The position numbers were made by a program, and so were the translations under genes. The notes below the pieces were generated by a model. That model searched no databases. It worked only from the letters and a program-made list of their open reading frames with translations, and was not told the origin of the DNA. Below, in pieces: positions 1 through 9,881 of a stretch of 64,000 bases of DNA. The stretch is taken from contig JADFYG010000005.1 in assembly GCA_015233155.1 (NCBI GenBank), positions 44,200 through 108,199 of the forward strand. Direction: 5' to 3'. This DNA comes from Candidatus Rifleibacteriota bacterium (GTDB lineage: Bacteria; Muiribacteriota; Ozemobacteria; Ozemobacterales; Ozemobacteraceae). Numbering within the stretch: position 1 is the stretch's first letter; every line of letters starts with the position of its first letter.

Positions 1-3000
1 CTCCCGGATAGTTTTTATCCAAATGGGCACCGCTGAGGAACAAACGATTGGTCGGCCCTGCATTCATGATCAGGGAAGCCGCATTGCCGCCGCTCTGAGT
101 CACGACTGCAGTTGGAGCAGCTCCAAGATCTTCATTGGAGCTCACGGCAATCGTTATGTCAAACTCATTGCCCGGATTCGAAAAGACAGAGACGGAAAGT
201 TGAGGAGGTGTCACATCGCGCCCGGTAAAACTCCTACTCGAGTTCGATGGATTGCCGAACAGATCAATCACTCCTGAGGCCGTGATCGTATATCGCGCGC
301 CTTCTGTGATGTCAACATTGGTATTCACCTGCACAGATTTGTTATCAGCGCGCATTGTGATACCAGAGAGTACGACTGTCCCGGAGCCGAGTGTAAGTTT
401 GTAATTGCCTGCATTTGTGGCACTCGATGCATTCACGGTTTCGTCAAAAACAACGTTTAACGCCCTCTGGCCGGTAATTCCGTCGAATGTTATGTCGGCA
501 ATCATCGGGCCCTGAGTGTCAGCCGTAAACTGCGCGGTATTATTACCGGACGTTATCGGATCGTCATCGGCACTTCTAAATCCTGTAGCTACGGTCAGTG
601 TGTATGTCTGTTTATCCGTAAGAACGGTATTAAGCGGAAGATCTACCACATGCCCATTTACGACGACGGGCCCCGAAACTGCAATGCCTGCAGGAGAATT
701 AGGCGACAGTGAGTAATTGTTGAAGTTTCCGACATCCGCAGCGTTTATATCGGCGGTGAAAATCAATCGCACCGTGCGCGGATTGATCTGTGAAGCCGAT
801 GTCACCCGGAACGCCGAGGTAATGACGTCTACATCGACGGCCAGGGAAGACGGATTCTCCGCCTGATCGATAATCGTGACATGATAAGTGCCATCGGTCA
901 CTAGTTGCCCATTCGCATCACGGCCATCCCAGGCGGCAGTGAATGGCGTTGCCGCACCAATGAAAGGAACATCGCGGATGACTGTCGAGCCGGCGGAAAT
1001 ACGAGCCAGGATCGCTCCGGACGCTATTGCCGGATCGCCGCTATCAACCTGAATTGTCAGGCTCGTAACGCGAGGATTGAAGCGCGTAGTTTGAGAAGCA
1101 TTGTCAGTGCGGTATGTAATCAGCGAGCTGATTGCCGGAGTGGTTGTCTTTATTACAAGAACAGAGGTTGCTATCCCTGTTGCACCGAGTGGACGCCCCA
1201 GGTTCCCGGCGGCATCAACAATATTGAGTCGATATTCTCCATCGACCAGGAACGGTTGACCGGCATCCGTCGATTTTCCGTCGTAACTGATCGTGTAACC
1301 GCCGCCGTTCAGAGGACCCATCTGGTAGCTATCAGTCGAAAGCCCGCCAGAAACTCGCATCGAAATGGTTTCGCCTGCGGAAACGCCCAGCACATCAATC
1401 TTAACAAATGAGTGAACTTTGGGACTAAACCAGATTTTTCCACCACTCAGATAGCCTTGGGTGATATTCCAACGCAATACCGTTGGTGATAGCCCGTCAT
1501 AGATGATACTTCCGCGCATACTGCCTTCATTGCCAAATATATCCAGGACGCGAAGTTCATATGTCGTCGGGCCGGTCGGGCCGATCGGAATCCCTGCCAA
1601 AGTGCCATCCCAAGCCACCGTTCCCGTGTTTCCCGAAATGGTGATCGGGAAGGATCCAAGAGAAGCATTCCCTTGAAAGAAGTGCAACCAATTGTTGCCC
1701 CCGGGTGCATTAGTGTATGTAACGGTAATAGTTGCAAGGCCCGGGGCTACGTAAGGACTGAATGGTTTCCCCGTAACATTTCCTGTCGGCGAAGAATATT
1801 TCGCGGTCGTTGATGGAAAAGTCGTAACTGTATAACCACTTATGAGCGGGCCTTTAGAACGAATTTCAAGCTGACCGCTCGGCATCGCAAAGTTGTCGGT
1901 GCTTTTATTGCCAGCGGGATCGTAACCACTGCTCACGAAGTAGGTAAAAGATCCTTGAGAAGTTACATCATTGAATGCCGCCGTGTTGTAGAAACGGGCC
2001 GTCGAAGAGCCCGTCCAGCTTTCGAAGCTGAAATTCATGACCGTGTTATTGACATCACCGAGGCGCAGTGTGGGAACATGTGCGGGCGTCTGATCCATTG
2101 CTTCATCAAATGTCACGATGAATATGGAGCTGTTGGCGGCAGTAATGCCAATGGTACCGATCGGAGTTACGGAAATTGGCGTCGGAGACTGTGAATCAAT
2201 GATAAAGGGCTTGGATGGATTCTTGTATCCAGTACCGGATGTAATCTGATCGGCGGAATTGAACACGTTCGTAATTTGAGCCGGAGCAGGATTTATAGGC
2301 TTGCCAAAAACATCGAAACAGTTATTCACGCTGATATAGACGGGAACACCCTGAAGTGTCGGATATTGCAGCGTATTTGCGAAACGTGCAACAGTACGCT
2401 TTACAGTCCCAACGGAATGATCCATCCAGGTAGTAAAAGAACCGATATCGATGACCGAGTTATCATCCAGACGGTTGATCGTCAACGTCGGAATAATATC
2501 GCGATTTATCGGAACCGCTATATTTGAAGGCATTATGGCAGTCTCGAATTCGACATCATAGAACAACGTGCCTGCCGCATATGCCTTAGTGGGAGGAGGA
2601 TAATTCAGAGCGGCGGCGACAGGAACCGGACCGCCATATACTGTCGGGAAAGTGACTTTGATCTGAGCTGCTGAATTTCCGGTCAACGGATACACATTAC
2701 TGGGATTATTCCACAGATCCAGGAAAGCGCTCTGATCGGCTGAAAGATATAGATGATTAGTATTCCAGGAGAGAATATCGCGAATGTCGTCAGGTGCCAA
2801 CTGTATGCGAACCGTGCTCGAAGAATAATCATTGAGCAAAATAGACCCCGTGGCTCCAGGTGCGGAAGATCTTTGCAGAGGCATACTGGAGCCGGTACGA
2901 TCCTGATTTTTGTACAAGTATAAGCGACTGGTCACAACATTGCTGATAGTTTTTCCGCCAGGTAATGGATAGCTGACCTGCATTTCATCGAGGAAGAGAC

Positions 3001-6000
3001 GAGCCCGCCTGTCGAACGTCATTGTCAGGATGCCACTTCCGATGTCAAGATTAGCATCATTATTGATATTGAAATTGCTTTGCAGAGTTGTGATCGATGC
3101 AGGCACAGCTTGATCAAAAGCTATTGTATTTATTTTATTGCCCTGCAGATCGCGAATCATTATCGGATAAGTCGCAACCGACAAGAACATGTTCGGAGCA
3201 GCGTGCTGATATTTCATGGCTATCCAGTCCTGGGCTTCCGGAGAAAGCCGGATTACCATTTCACGCGCACTTGGATTCGGTATGAGAACTGTATCAAAAC
3301 CATTCCGCATGGTAAAACGCTTCGTATAATCGGCAGGCAGGCTGTCATTCGTAGTGTTTTTAACCATGGCAAGGGAAGGAACCGTCGAATTCGTGAAAGT
3401 ACTGGAAGCCATATCCCTGTCGAATACCAAATGCAGTTCATTGGGGAAGTTGACAGCGTCATACCATCCACGAGTGAGATTCGGACGCAAGGCATATGGA
3501 ACGGTGATGCTGACCACGTTACTGGCCGGATTCTGAATGAGTGGGACCACCCAGTTACCCGCCAAATCACGGGCAACCATGGCTCCTTCACCGTTGTAGG
3601 CTCCAGTTCCCATGGATAGCCAAATCGTCGAACTTCCCCAGTCCGCGATTTTAGAACGCGTATCCTGAGACAGCAAAATACTTATACGATTAGTGTTTCC
3701 ACCTGTCTCTTCGACAGAATCGGCGTTCGTTAATGCCACGGTAAAGCTCGCATCGGGACTGACGCCCGAAAGATCCTGGCGAGATCCCATGCGAATCTTT
3801 GTCTGATCGACATTTGCAGCGGGGCCACCCGGATATAAATACAAAGCTTCGCTGAACGTCAGGAACAAGCGCTGTCCGTCGTATTCTGAACTCAGCAGTC
3901 TCGGGCGCGTGGTATCGACCGCAAGAGTCGTGTAGGTCGCGGTAATGTTGCCAGCCGTATCTTGTACATACAGAGGAAAAGTGAAAGTAGCGAGATCGAT
4001 ACCTGATGTAGCAAGAGTAAATGGTGCGGATTTTCCCTGCCCCAAAGCTCCGGAGAAGTTTATTGGCCAACTCGACGGTCCCTGAATGGCACTGAAGTCG
4101 ATCCAGGCTGAGTTTGGCTGACTATCAAGAGTAATCGAAGCAATAATGCTATCAGATGCTGTTCCGGAACCGACGTTTGCAACCCAACTGAAAGGCAAAT
4201 TGGGACTAATGATATTGGCGTATCCGCGTATGATATTTGGGGTATTATCAACCGTGAAAGTTGAAATCTGAGTTGTTGGGGCAACGAGATTGTCCCCGTG
4301 ATCGGTGATTCTAACCGCATAGCGCAGGTAATCATTGCCGCGATTTCCCTGCATCGACATGGTCCATGGATAGGAAGTATTCGTTGCAACCACGAAGGAG
4401 GCTTCGAAGCGGTTACCAACCCCTGTTCGATTGAGTGCCGTCTCTTGTATCAGCGCTCCGGAAGAAGCTGAAAGACGTACTGAAGCGGACCCCGGATCGT
4501 TGAAGTCAGCGATATCCATTCCAACGGTAACAACGTCACCGATATTGGCAGTAGCACTGGTAACATTGTCTCCATTTTCATTACTGACAAATATCGAAAT
4601 ATTCGTCGGATTCGGAAGTAAAGTGTCGATTCCCCATGGCGCGGCAGGATCACATGTGATACTGCTGGTCGCCAGGACAATCGAACTGACGTCCGGATGC
4701 AATACTTTCACAGGAAAACTTGCGACCGAGATTTCCTTGCGAGAGGTGCCGACTGTAAAAACACTTTGATACACATAGTTTCCAGCTCCGCTGACGGGGG
4801 CCGGCTGGTATGTCAAAGGCGTCCAGTAAGTTGTTGTATCTCCGTCGGCATAAGTCGGGGAACTGTCATCCGAGGGATCGGCGGTAATCGACCGGATATC
4901 GGCCAATACTGTGGCAGGTGGAGAATTTCCGGAATCATATACAGAACTCAGTACACAGGTCAGCGTAACCTGATCCCCCGGATTGGCTATATGATTGGGC
5001 TGTCCCAGCCAGTTCGTATCGGAACTGAGATCACACCGGCTTGCCGGGAAGCTGCGAAATCCTGGAACCTTAGACAGGAAACGAATCGAATTTGTGTATC
5101 CAACAACCATATTGCCAGAAGCGTCATAGGCAATTACAGTCAGGGAAGCAGTCGTTCCAAGCCCTGCCGGAACTGTCCAGTCATATTGATATTCATTCGG
5201 GCCGCCCGGAGGGAAAAGCGTCGGGGAAGGTGGTGTCAAGCCATTGGCGAGATATAAATTCGTGAAATCGATCTGAGGAAGGATACCATCATGATTATTC
5301 AGTCGCACCCGAATCCGCAATACATCACCTTCATTGGCTTCATTCAGGCGCCCTTTATCTAGTACCCAGGAAATCGGATACACCTGAATACTGGGCGGTT
5401 GATTATCCACCAATAGTTTCGGCGTACTCGTAGCATAGCTGATGTTACCGTTAACATCAGTCACTGCAAGATTGAACCAGGTATATGCTCGATTCGTCAC
5501 ACCAGGTATCGGGCTGAATACTTCAGTTGCCTGCCATCCATCAGAAGTAGGCGTGAAGGTTAACGGATACGCTGTGTTATTGATTCCAAGCGGTGTCAGA
5601 TCGACAACGCCACCGCTCAAATCCCACGAATTTCCCTGAACCTTTACAACCATTCGCACCTGGTCAGTCGCAACAATGGGCTGAGTCGTATAATATCCGT
5701 CGAGATCGACAATCGTGTTGCCATTGTTATCGAACGACTGGGATGCAATAAACGACTGGATTACCAGAGGCTGATTGTCTATGAACAATGATTCGGTGGT
5801 TGCAGATACGTGATTCCCGGCTGGGTCCGTAAGATCTACGGTAAACGAATGCTGCTGACCATCCAGAGAACCTGAAGCAACCGTCTGAGTAAAGGCAAAC
5901 AAACCATCTCCGGCCGCGCCATCACCGTGGGCACCATCGTCATACAGAATCTGAGCCGCATTCCCGCCTATGGCTGCGAGATTCACCGTCGGGATGCTGG

Positions 6001-8467
6001 TACCGGCGCGCGCAAGATCGACCGAAGCCGTTATCGTTACACGATCTCCGACATTTACGATTGTAGAATTTCCAACAAAATTCTGGAAGGTTGCCGAAGC
6101 GTAGTTGATTACCGGAGGAACACAATCGACAGCATAGGTTCCGGACAAAGCAGTCATACTGTTTCCGGCTTTGTCCGTCACTAAGGCCCTGAACACATAG
6201 CTGGAATTTTCCATGTTAGCAAGTGCGGTGTCACTCACGAGATAATATCTGTTCAACGTTTGATCGAAATTCATGAATGTCGTGCTCTGACCACCGATCA
6301 TCGAGAGATCGATAGTACAGGAACCACCGTCCGTGTCTGAAACGGGAACAATGATTTCCAGACGTTCCCCGAGGCGAATAGCCCCTGTGCGACCTGTCGT
6401 CAAACGGTTGATGGTCATCGGTCCCGGCGTCGGCGGCATATTGTCGATATGCACAATTATGCTGCCATTGGCAGTATTGAGAGCTTTGTCAGTTGCAGTA
6501 AATGAAAATACCGTATCAGAATTAAGGGAACCGGCGGGAACGGTCAGGGAATATGTATAAACACCCGAGCCCTCATAAGTCATTGCCTGAGCGGCTGCCC
6601 CTCCGACTCCTGTCAGATTTATGGTTACTGTCTCCTGATCATAGACTGCGGCAGTGCCGCTAGCCAGGGTGACCTGGAATTTGAGAGTATCATTTACACG
6701 TACCCATGGATGTTGCGGGGAAATCGCTGGAACACTGGAATACGATGAGGAAACCACTACGGGAGGCTCGTTATCGATATACAGGCCATTGGAAGTCATG
6801 ACTGCCTGATTGCCTGACTTGTCAACCGCCCAGACAGTGAATGGGCGAAGACCATTTACTATTGCATAGCCCGGAGCAGGTGCATTTACAACCTGTTCAA
6901 TGCGATATGCATTCGCGCCCGTCAGCGTCAAAGTGTCGCTTCCGGTTCCTCCAATCGGGCGGAAATCCGTCCAGATGCTGCCGCCACTGCCAAGATTGGT
7001 TACATTTGCCTGTAAGCCGAGTGTCTCGCCCAGTTTGGCATATCCACCAGTTCCATTCGTCTTTTGAAGCTGGACACTGGAAATATTCGGCGCGGTGTTA
7101 TCGACATAGACAACCGGTAGTGTAATTTCGTATTTGGTATTATGCGCTTTGTCTTCCGCTTTTACGGTAAAAGAGCGGGGTTGATAATCTTCAGAGTTCC
7201 CGGCATGAACATCATAGGTCAGACTGAAACTGGTGGATCCCGGGGCAAATGTACAAATCTGATTTGAAACCCCTCCAACACTCGACAGGTCTACCGTCAC
7301 TATTATATCGCTGGTGGGAACTACGGAGAGATTGCCTAGGATGTATAGCTGATCCCCGATGATAGCGATGTTATCGTTCAGCACTCCACCGTGTTCGAAA
7401 ATACTTATTCCAAGCGGAAGCGAGAATATCGGAGGTATAGTATCAGTCGGAAGAGCATTGCTCTGACGCTTCGTCGTATTCCCAACCTTGTCGGTTGCGA
7501 CAACGTCGAATGTAACAAAATTGGACTCCAGAGTAATATCTGCCCCCACAGCAAACGAATACTCGAATGTAGCAGGGCTGCCAACGGTACCCCCCGTAAC
7601 CAGATTCATGGTAACCGGAGCTGAAAAGAAATTCGTATTGGAAGCCGTTACAGTATCAGAATCATATGCCGCTACTGTAGCCGAGATCTTGATCACATCG
7701 CCTGTTCTTACATAAGCACCCGCCGAAGCATTTGTAGTGTTCGCAACCGTAACACTCGTCAAATTCGGCGCTTTGGTATCATAATCAATCGATACTGGCC
7801 AGCTCTTGCTGTTTCCGGCCACATTTGTAGCAGAAATGGTAATAGGTGTGCCGATGCCTTCTTTATTTAAAGGGAAAGTTTTCGTAAAGACGTAATCCGG
7901 ATATGTGCCTCCGAATGATAGATTGCCGAGTCCTATCGGAGTGAGGTTCACGCGCGGAATATCCCCATCCGACGGCGTACTCATGCTGATATCAATGCGC
8001 ATCACATCATTAACCCGAAATTCGCCATTAGGACCTGAACCGCCCGTTACAGATGGCCCAGCAACAGAGTTGGGGCGACGAGAATTAACACTGATTGGGT
8101 TTGCTGAGAGCATCTGGGTGGCTTCGTCGAAAAACATTGGCCTGAAAGCAGTGTCAACATAACTTCCGGCTGTAATAACGAAAGGGGCGGAGTAATAATT
8201 ACCTACCGTTGGCACTAGTTGAAGAGCGGCGTTTCCGAGAACTCCAAGGTTCACATATGGTGTGCCGTTAGAAGGACTGGCGTTGTCGGAACGACATGAG
8301 AATGTAAGGGAGTCGCCGATGCCGGCGATTCCATCTCCGTTGACATCGTTTGCAAACGTTACCGATGGAGTGATAATGGTCGCGAACGCCACCTCCCCAC
8401 TGGCGAAAATCATTGCCAGAATGAAAATGACCCGCATGACCAGCTGTTGCCTGTTTATGTTTCTCAT
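1..8467 (-). CDS. Giant secreted Ig-like repeat surface protein (C-terminus outside window)
   Basis: One minus-strand frame appears open from the ATG at 8467 to the window edge, giving at least 2,822 residues; I sampled it at many points and found no break. The N-terminus has a basic start and hydrophobic core ending near VAFA, a signal peptide. A dockerin-like stretch follows (DVNGDGIAGIGD). Modules of about 100-120 residues then repeat, opening with phrases such as DNTAPNISSV or YDTKAPNLTSV and containing VxVGDxVxI strands, typical of bacterial Ig-like domains. Toward the low-coordinate end the modules change to the SbsA type, with phrases like RTVRLIFTADINAADVGNFN. No catalytic domain is visible. 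It is probably an exported adhesin or surface-layer protein; the anchoring C-terminus is not in view. It is read as its own unit after the ribosomal operon terminator. Confidence 0.85.
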   Translation of the reverse strand, partial: MRNINRQQLVMRVIFILAMIFASGEVAFATIITPSVTFANDVNGDGIAGIGDSLTFSCRSDNASPSNGTPYVNLGVLGNAALQLVPTVGNYYSAPFVITAGSYVDTAFRPMFFDEATQMLSANPISVNSRRPNSVAGPSVTGGSGPNGEFRVNDVMRIDISMSTPSDGDIPRVNLTPIGLGNLSFGGTYPDYVFTKTFPLNKEGIGTPITISATNVAGNSKSWPVSIDYDTKAPNLTSVTVANTTNASAGAYVRTGDVIKISATVAAYDSDTVTASNTNFFSAPVTMNLVTGGTVGSPATFEYSFAVGADITLESNFVTFDVVATDKVGNTTKRQSNALPTDTIPPIFSLPLGISIFEHGGVLNDNIAIIGDQLYILGNLSVVPTSDIIVTVDLSSVGGVSNQICTFAPGSTSFSLTYDVHAGNSEDYQPRSFTVKAEDKAHNTKYEITLPVVYVDNTAPNISSVQLQKTNGTGGYAKLGETLGLQANVTNLGSGGSIWTDFRPIGGTGSDTLTLTGANAYRIEQVVNAPAPGYAIVNGLRPFTVWAVDKSGNQAVMTSNGLYIDNEPPVVVSSSYSSVPAISPQHPWVRVNDTLKFQVTLASGTAAVYDQETVTINLTGVGGAAAQAMTYEGSGVYTYSLTVPAGSLNSDTVFSFTATDKALNTANGSIIVHIDNMPPTPGPMTINRLTTGRTGAIRLGERLEIIVPVSDTDGGSCTIDLSMIGGQSTTFMNFDQTLNRYYLVSDTALANMENSSYVFRALVTDKAGNSMTALSGTYAVDCVPPVINYASATFQNFVGNSTIVNVGDRVTITASVDLARAGTSIPTVNLAAIGGNAAQILYDDGAHGDGAAGDGLFAFTQTVASGSLDGQQHSFTVDLTDPAGNHVSATTESLFIDNQPLVIQSFIASQSFDNNGNTIVDLDGYYTTQPIVATDQVRMVVKVQGNSWDLSGGVVDLTPLGINNTAYPLTFTPTSDGWQATEVFSPIPGVTNRAYTWFNLAVTDVNGNISYATSTPKLLVDNQPPSIQVYPISWVLDKGRLNEANEGDVLRIRVRLNNHDGILPQIDFTNLYLANGLTPPSPTLFPPGGPNEYQYDWTVPAGLGTTASLTVIAYDASGNMVVGYTNSIRFLSKVPGFRSFPASRCDLSSDTNWLGQPNHIANPGDQVTLTCVLSSVYDSGNSPPATVLADIRSITADPSDDSSPTYADGDTTTYWTPLTYQPAPVSGAGNYVYQSVFTVGTSRKEISVASFPVKVLHPDVSSIVLATSSITCDPAAPWGIDTLLPNPTNISIFVSNENGDNVTSATANIGDVVTVGMDIADFNDPGSASVRLSASSGALIQETALNRTGVGNRFEASFVVATNTSYPWTMSMQGNRGNDYLRYAVRITDHGDNLVAPTTQISTFTVDNTPNIIRGYANIISPNLPFSWVANVGSGTASDSIIASITLDSQPNSAWIDFSAIQGPSSWPINFSGALGQGKSAPFTLATSGIDLATFTFPLYVQDTAGNITATYTTLAVDTTRPRLLSSEYDGQRLFLTFSEALYLYPGGPAANVDQTKIRMGSRQDLSGVSPDASFTVALTNADSVEETGGNTNRISILLSQDTRSKIADWGSSTIWLSMGTGAYNGEGAMVARDLAGNWVVPLIQNPASNVVSITVPYALRPNLTRGWYDAVNFPNELHLVFDRDMASSTFTNSTVPSLAMVKNTTNDSLPADYTKRFTMRNGFDTVLIPNPSAREMVIRLSPEAQDWIAMKYQHAAPNMFLSVATYPIMIRDLQGNKINTIAFDQAVPASITTLQSNFNINNDANLDIGSGILTMTFDRRARLFLDEMQVSYPLPGGKTISNVVTSRLYLYKNQDRTGSSMPLQRSSAPGATGSILLNDYSSSTVRIQLAPDDIRDILSWNTNHLYLSADQSAFLDLWNNPSNVYPLTGNSAAQIKVTFPTVYGGPVPVAAALNYPPPTKAYAAGTLFYDVEFETAIMPSNIAVPINRDIIPTLTINRLDDNSVIDIGSFTTWMDHSVGTVKRTVARFANTLQYPTLQGVPVYISVNNCFDVFGKPINPAPAQITNVFNSADQITSGTGYKNPSKPFIIDSQSPTPISVTPIGTIGITAANSSIFIVTFDEAMDQTPAHVPTLRLGDVNNTVMNFSFESWTGSSTARFYNTAAFNDVTSQGSFTYFVSSGYDPAGNKSTDNFAMPSGQLEIRSKGPLISGYTVTTFPSTTAKYSSPTGNVTGKPFSPYVAPGLATITVTYTNAPGGNNWLHFFQGNASLGSFPITISGNTGTVAWDGTLAGIPIGPTGPTTYELRVLDIFGNEGSMRGSIIYDGLSPTVLRWNITQGYLSGGKIWFSPKVHSFVKIDVLGVSAGETISMRVSGGLSTDSYQMGPLNGGGYTISYDGKSTDAGQPFLVDGEYRLNIVDAAGNLGRPLGATGIATSVLVIKTTTPAISSLITYRTDNASQTTRFNPRVTSLTIQVDSGDPAIASGAILARISAGSTVIRDVPFIGAATPFTAAWDGRDANGQLVTDGTYHVTIIDQAENPSSLAVDVDVITSAFRVTSASQINPRTVRLIFTADINAADVGNFNNYSLSPNSPAGIAVSGPVVVNGHVVDLPLNTVLTDKQTYTLTVATGFRSADDDPITSGNNTAQFTADTQGPMIADITFDGITGQRALNVVFDETVNASSATNAGNYKLTLGSGTVVLSGITMRADNKSVQVNTNVDITEGARYTITASGVIDLFGNPSNSSRSFTGRDVTPPQLSVSVFSNPGNEFDITIAVSSNEDLGAAPTAVVTQSGGNAASLIMNAGPTNRLFLSGAHLDKNYPG

Positions 8468-8500
8468 ACCGGTTCCTCCACGGCCTATCCTGGCCGCGAA

Positions 8501-8530
8501 AATATAATGTTCCGGTTCAAACATCGGCAA
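8501..8530 (-). promoter_or_regulatory. Candidate sigma70 promoter for the giant surface protein
   Basis: Read on the minus strand, TTGCCG (8525-8530) and TATATT (8501-8506) are separated by 18 bp and lie about 35 bp upstream of the ATG at 8467. The start is preceded by GGAGG-like sequence. The boxes match the consensus only in part, so this is a moderate call. Confidence 0.4.
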
Positions 8531-8601
8531 TTATTCACGCAATACTGAATGAAGATTACACTCTCAGGGATTTATGTTTCGCGACAGTCGAAAAACCGAA
8601 T

Positions 8602-8636
8602 AAAAAAAACCTCCGGAAAATTCCGGAGGTTTTTTA
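8602..8636 (-). terminator. Rho-independent terminator after rplL
   Basis: An 11-bp inverted repeat (AACCTCCGGAA and its complement, 8608-8631) is flanked by an A run on the left and a T run on the right. On the minus strand it gives a strong hairpin followed by U residues about 20 bp after the rplL stop. It closes the ribosomal operon and separates it from the surface-protein gene. Confidence 0.9.
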
Positions 8637-8654
8637 AACGTAAGAAAAAATCGA

Positions 8655-9020
8655 TTACTTGAGAGCGACCTTTGCTCCGGCTTCTTCGAGCTTCTTCTTC
8701 ATGGTTTCGGCGTCGGCCTTGGGCATAGCATCCTTTACAACCTTAGGAGCTCCATCAACGAGGTCTTTGGCTTCCTTGAGACCAAGACCGGTCAATTCGC
8801 GAACAACCTTGATCACGTTGATCTTATTGGCGCCACAATTTTCGAGAACGACATCGAATTCAGTCTTTTCGACGGCAGCGGCAGCGGCAACGGGGGCAGC
8901 GGCCATAGCCATAGGTGCGGCGGCGGTGACGCCGAAGCGATCTTCCATGCTCTTTACGAGGTCGGACAGATCGAGAACAGTCATCTTTTCAATGGCGGAC
9001 AAAATTTCTTCTTTAGTCAT
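8655..9020 (-). CDS. rplL: 50S ribosomal protein L7/L12
   Basis: This is the stalk protein of the 50S subunit, which recruits translation GTPases. The 121 residues show the full family layout: an N-terminal dimerisation domain ([20 protein letters not shown]), an alanine-rich hinge at about 33-52, and the globular C-terminal domain with the [20 protein letters not shown] helix region. AAGGAG lies 12 bases upstream of the ATG. It is the last gene of the secE-nusG-rplKAJL block, 82 bp after rplJ. In most bacteria rpoB comes next; here a terminator and an unrelated surface-protein gene follow. Confidence 0.98.
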   Translation of the reverse strand: MTKEEILSAIEKMTVLDLSDLVKSMEDRFGVTAAAPMAMAAAPVAAAAAVEKTEFDVVLENCGANKINVIKVVRELTGLGLKEAKDLVDGAPKVVKDAMPKADAETMKKKLEEAGAKVALK

Positions 9021-9102
9021 GGAACTATTTTACTCCTTAAAAGTATTGATAATTGAATCATAATCAGGATAACAACAGCCAGAGAGAATGATGTGAAAAA
9101 GA

Positions 9103-9633
9103 TCAGGCGGATGCCTTTTCTTTCTTCTCGCGAATAGCTGAGAGAGCATAAACCAGCTTCCGGATCGGCCCCTGCGTTACGGAAACCATATTCCGCATAG
9201 GCCCCTGCATGACGGAGAGCATCATGGACAATAATACCGGGCGACTGGGCAACCTGGAAAGTTGCTCCAACTCTTTTACGGTCAACAGCTTGTGACCAAG
9301 CATGCCTGATTTAAACGTGAATTTCTTCACCTTGTCAGCAAAGTCGAACAGCACCTTTACCGGAGCAACCTGATCGGAATATCCGAAAGTCATTAGCGTT
9401 GAGCCCGTGAGGAAGGGAGCTAACGTTTCATGGTGAATGCCATCCAAAGCACGAGCTACCAAGGTATTTTTCACAACCCGGCATTCATCACCTATGCCGC
9501 GAATGTTCTTTCGAAGGGTATTCATCTGTTCGACGTCAACGCCTTCAACGCTTGAGAGCACAACCACTTTGGCCTTGTTCAGCTTTTCAGTGAACTCGGC
9601 AATATATGCATTTTTCTTGGAATGATCAACCAT
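9103..9633 (-). CDS. rplJ: 50S ribosomal protein L10
   Basis: L10 anchors the L7/L12 dimers to 23S rRNA at the base of the ribosomal stalk. The 176-residue length is typical. The N-terminal RNA-binding region is recognisable (KLNKAKVVVLSSVEGV, then MNTLRKNIR and VVKNTLVARAL), and the C-terminal helix that binds L7/L12 ends in a charged KEKASA tail. The gene has a near-perfect Shine-Dalgarno sequence, AAGGAGGTGA, 11 bases before the ATG. A hairpin attenuator lies 67 bp upstream, so L10-L12 synthesis is probably tuned separately from L11-L1, as is known for rplJL in other bacteria. Confidence 0.98.
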   Translation of the reverse strand: MVDHSKKNAYIAEFTEKLNKAKVVVLSSVEGVDVEQMNTLRKNIRGIGDECRVVKNTLVARALDGIHHETLAPFLTGSTLMTFGYSDQVAPVKVLFDFADKVKKFTFKSGMLGHKLLTVKELEQLSRLPSRPVLLSMMLSVMQGPMRNMVSVTQGPIRKLVYALSAIREKKEKASA

Positions 9634-9881
9634 TCTGTATATTTCACCTCCTTTTCGTTAAGGTATATATCATCTGGTTATATAGACATTATTCTAAGTA
9701 AAAAGGCTTCCGGTTAGCCAAATCCGGAAGCCTTTGAATAACAAATTCACGAGGCATACTCCGGTCTCGGCAGGCCAGTTTTTGCACGTTCAACGTGAAC
9801 AAAAACTGATTATCGTTTTCCGACCTACGGTCTTCGACCTGAGAACTTAAACAGAACAAAACCAGAAGACAATTATAAAAC
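9634..9881 (-). promoter_or_regulatory. rplJ leader region (L10 leader position)
   Basis: This 248-bp stretch separates rplA from rplJ, whereas most other gaps in the block are tens of bases. It holds the attenuator-like hairpin at 9702-9735 and the very strong rplJ ribosome binding site. This is where the L10/L12 complex binds its own mRNA in many bacteria. I cannot confirm the kink-turn structure of an L10 leader by eye, so the assignment rests on position plus the terminator hairpin. Confidence 0.55.
9697..9735 (-). terminator. Attenuator hairpin upstream of rplJ
   Basis: A 12-bp perfect stem (AAAGGCTTCCGG, 9724-9735, pairing with 9702-9713) encloses a 10-base loop and is followed on the transcript by TTTTTACT. 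It is a textbook intrinsic terminator placed inside an operon, between rplA and rplJ. Partial read-through would set the L10/L12 level. Confidence 0.8.

Noticed and set aside
905..1411. A 168-residue plus-strand frame
   Set aside because: It lies antisense to the long surface-protein frame and has no domain, ribosome site or sensible composition.
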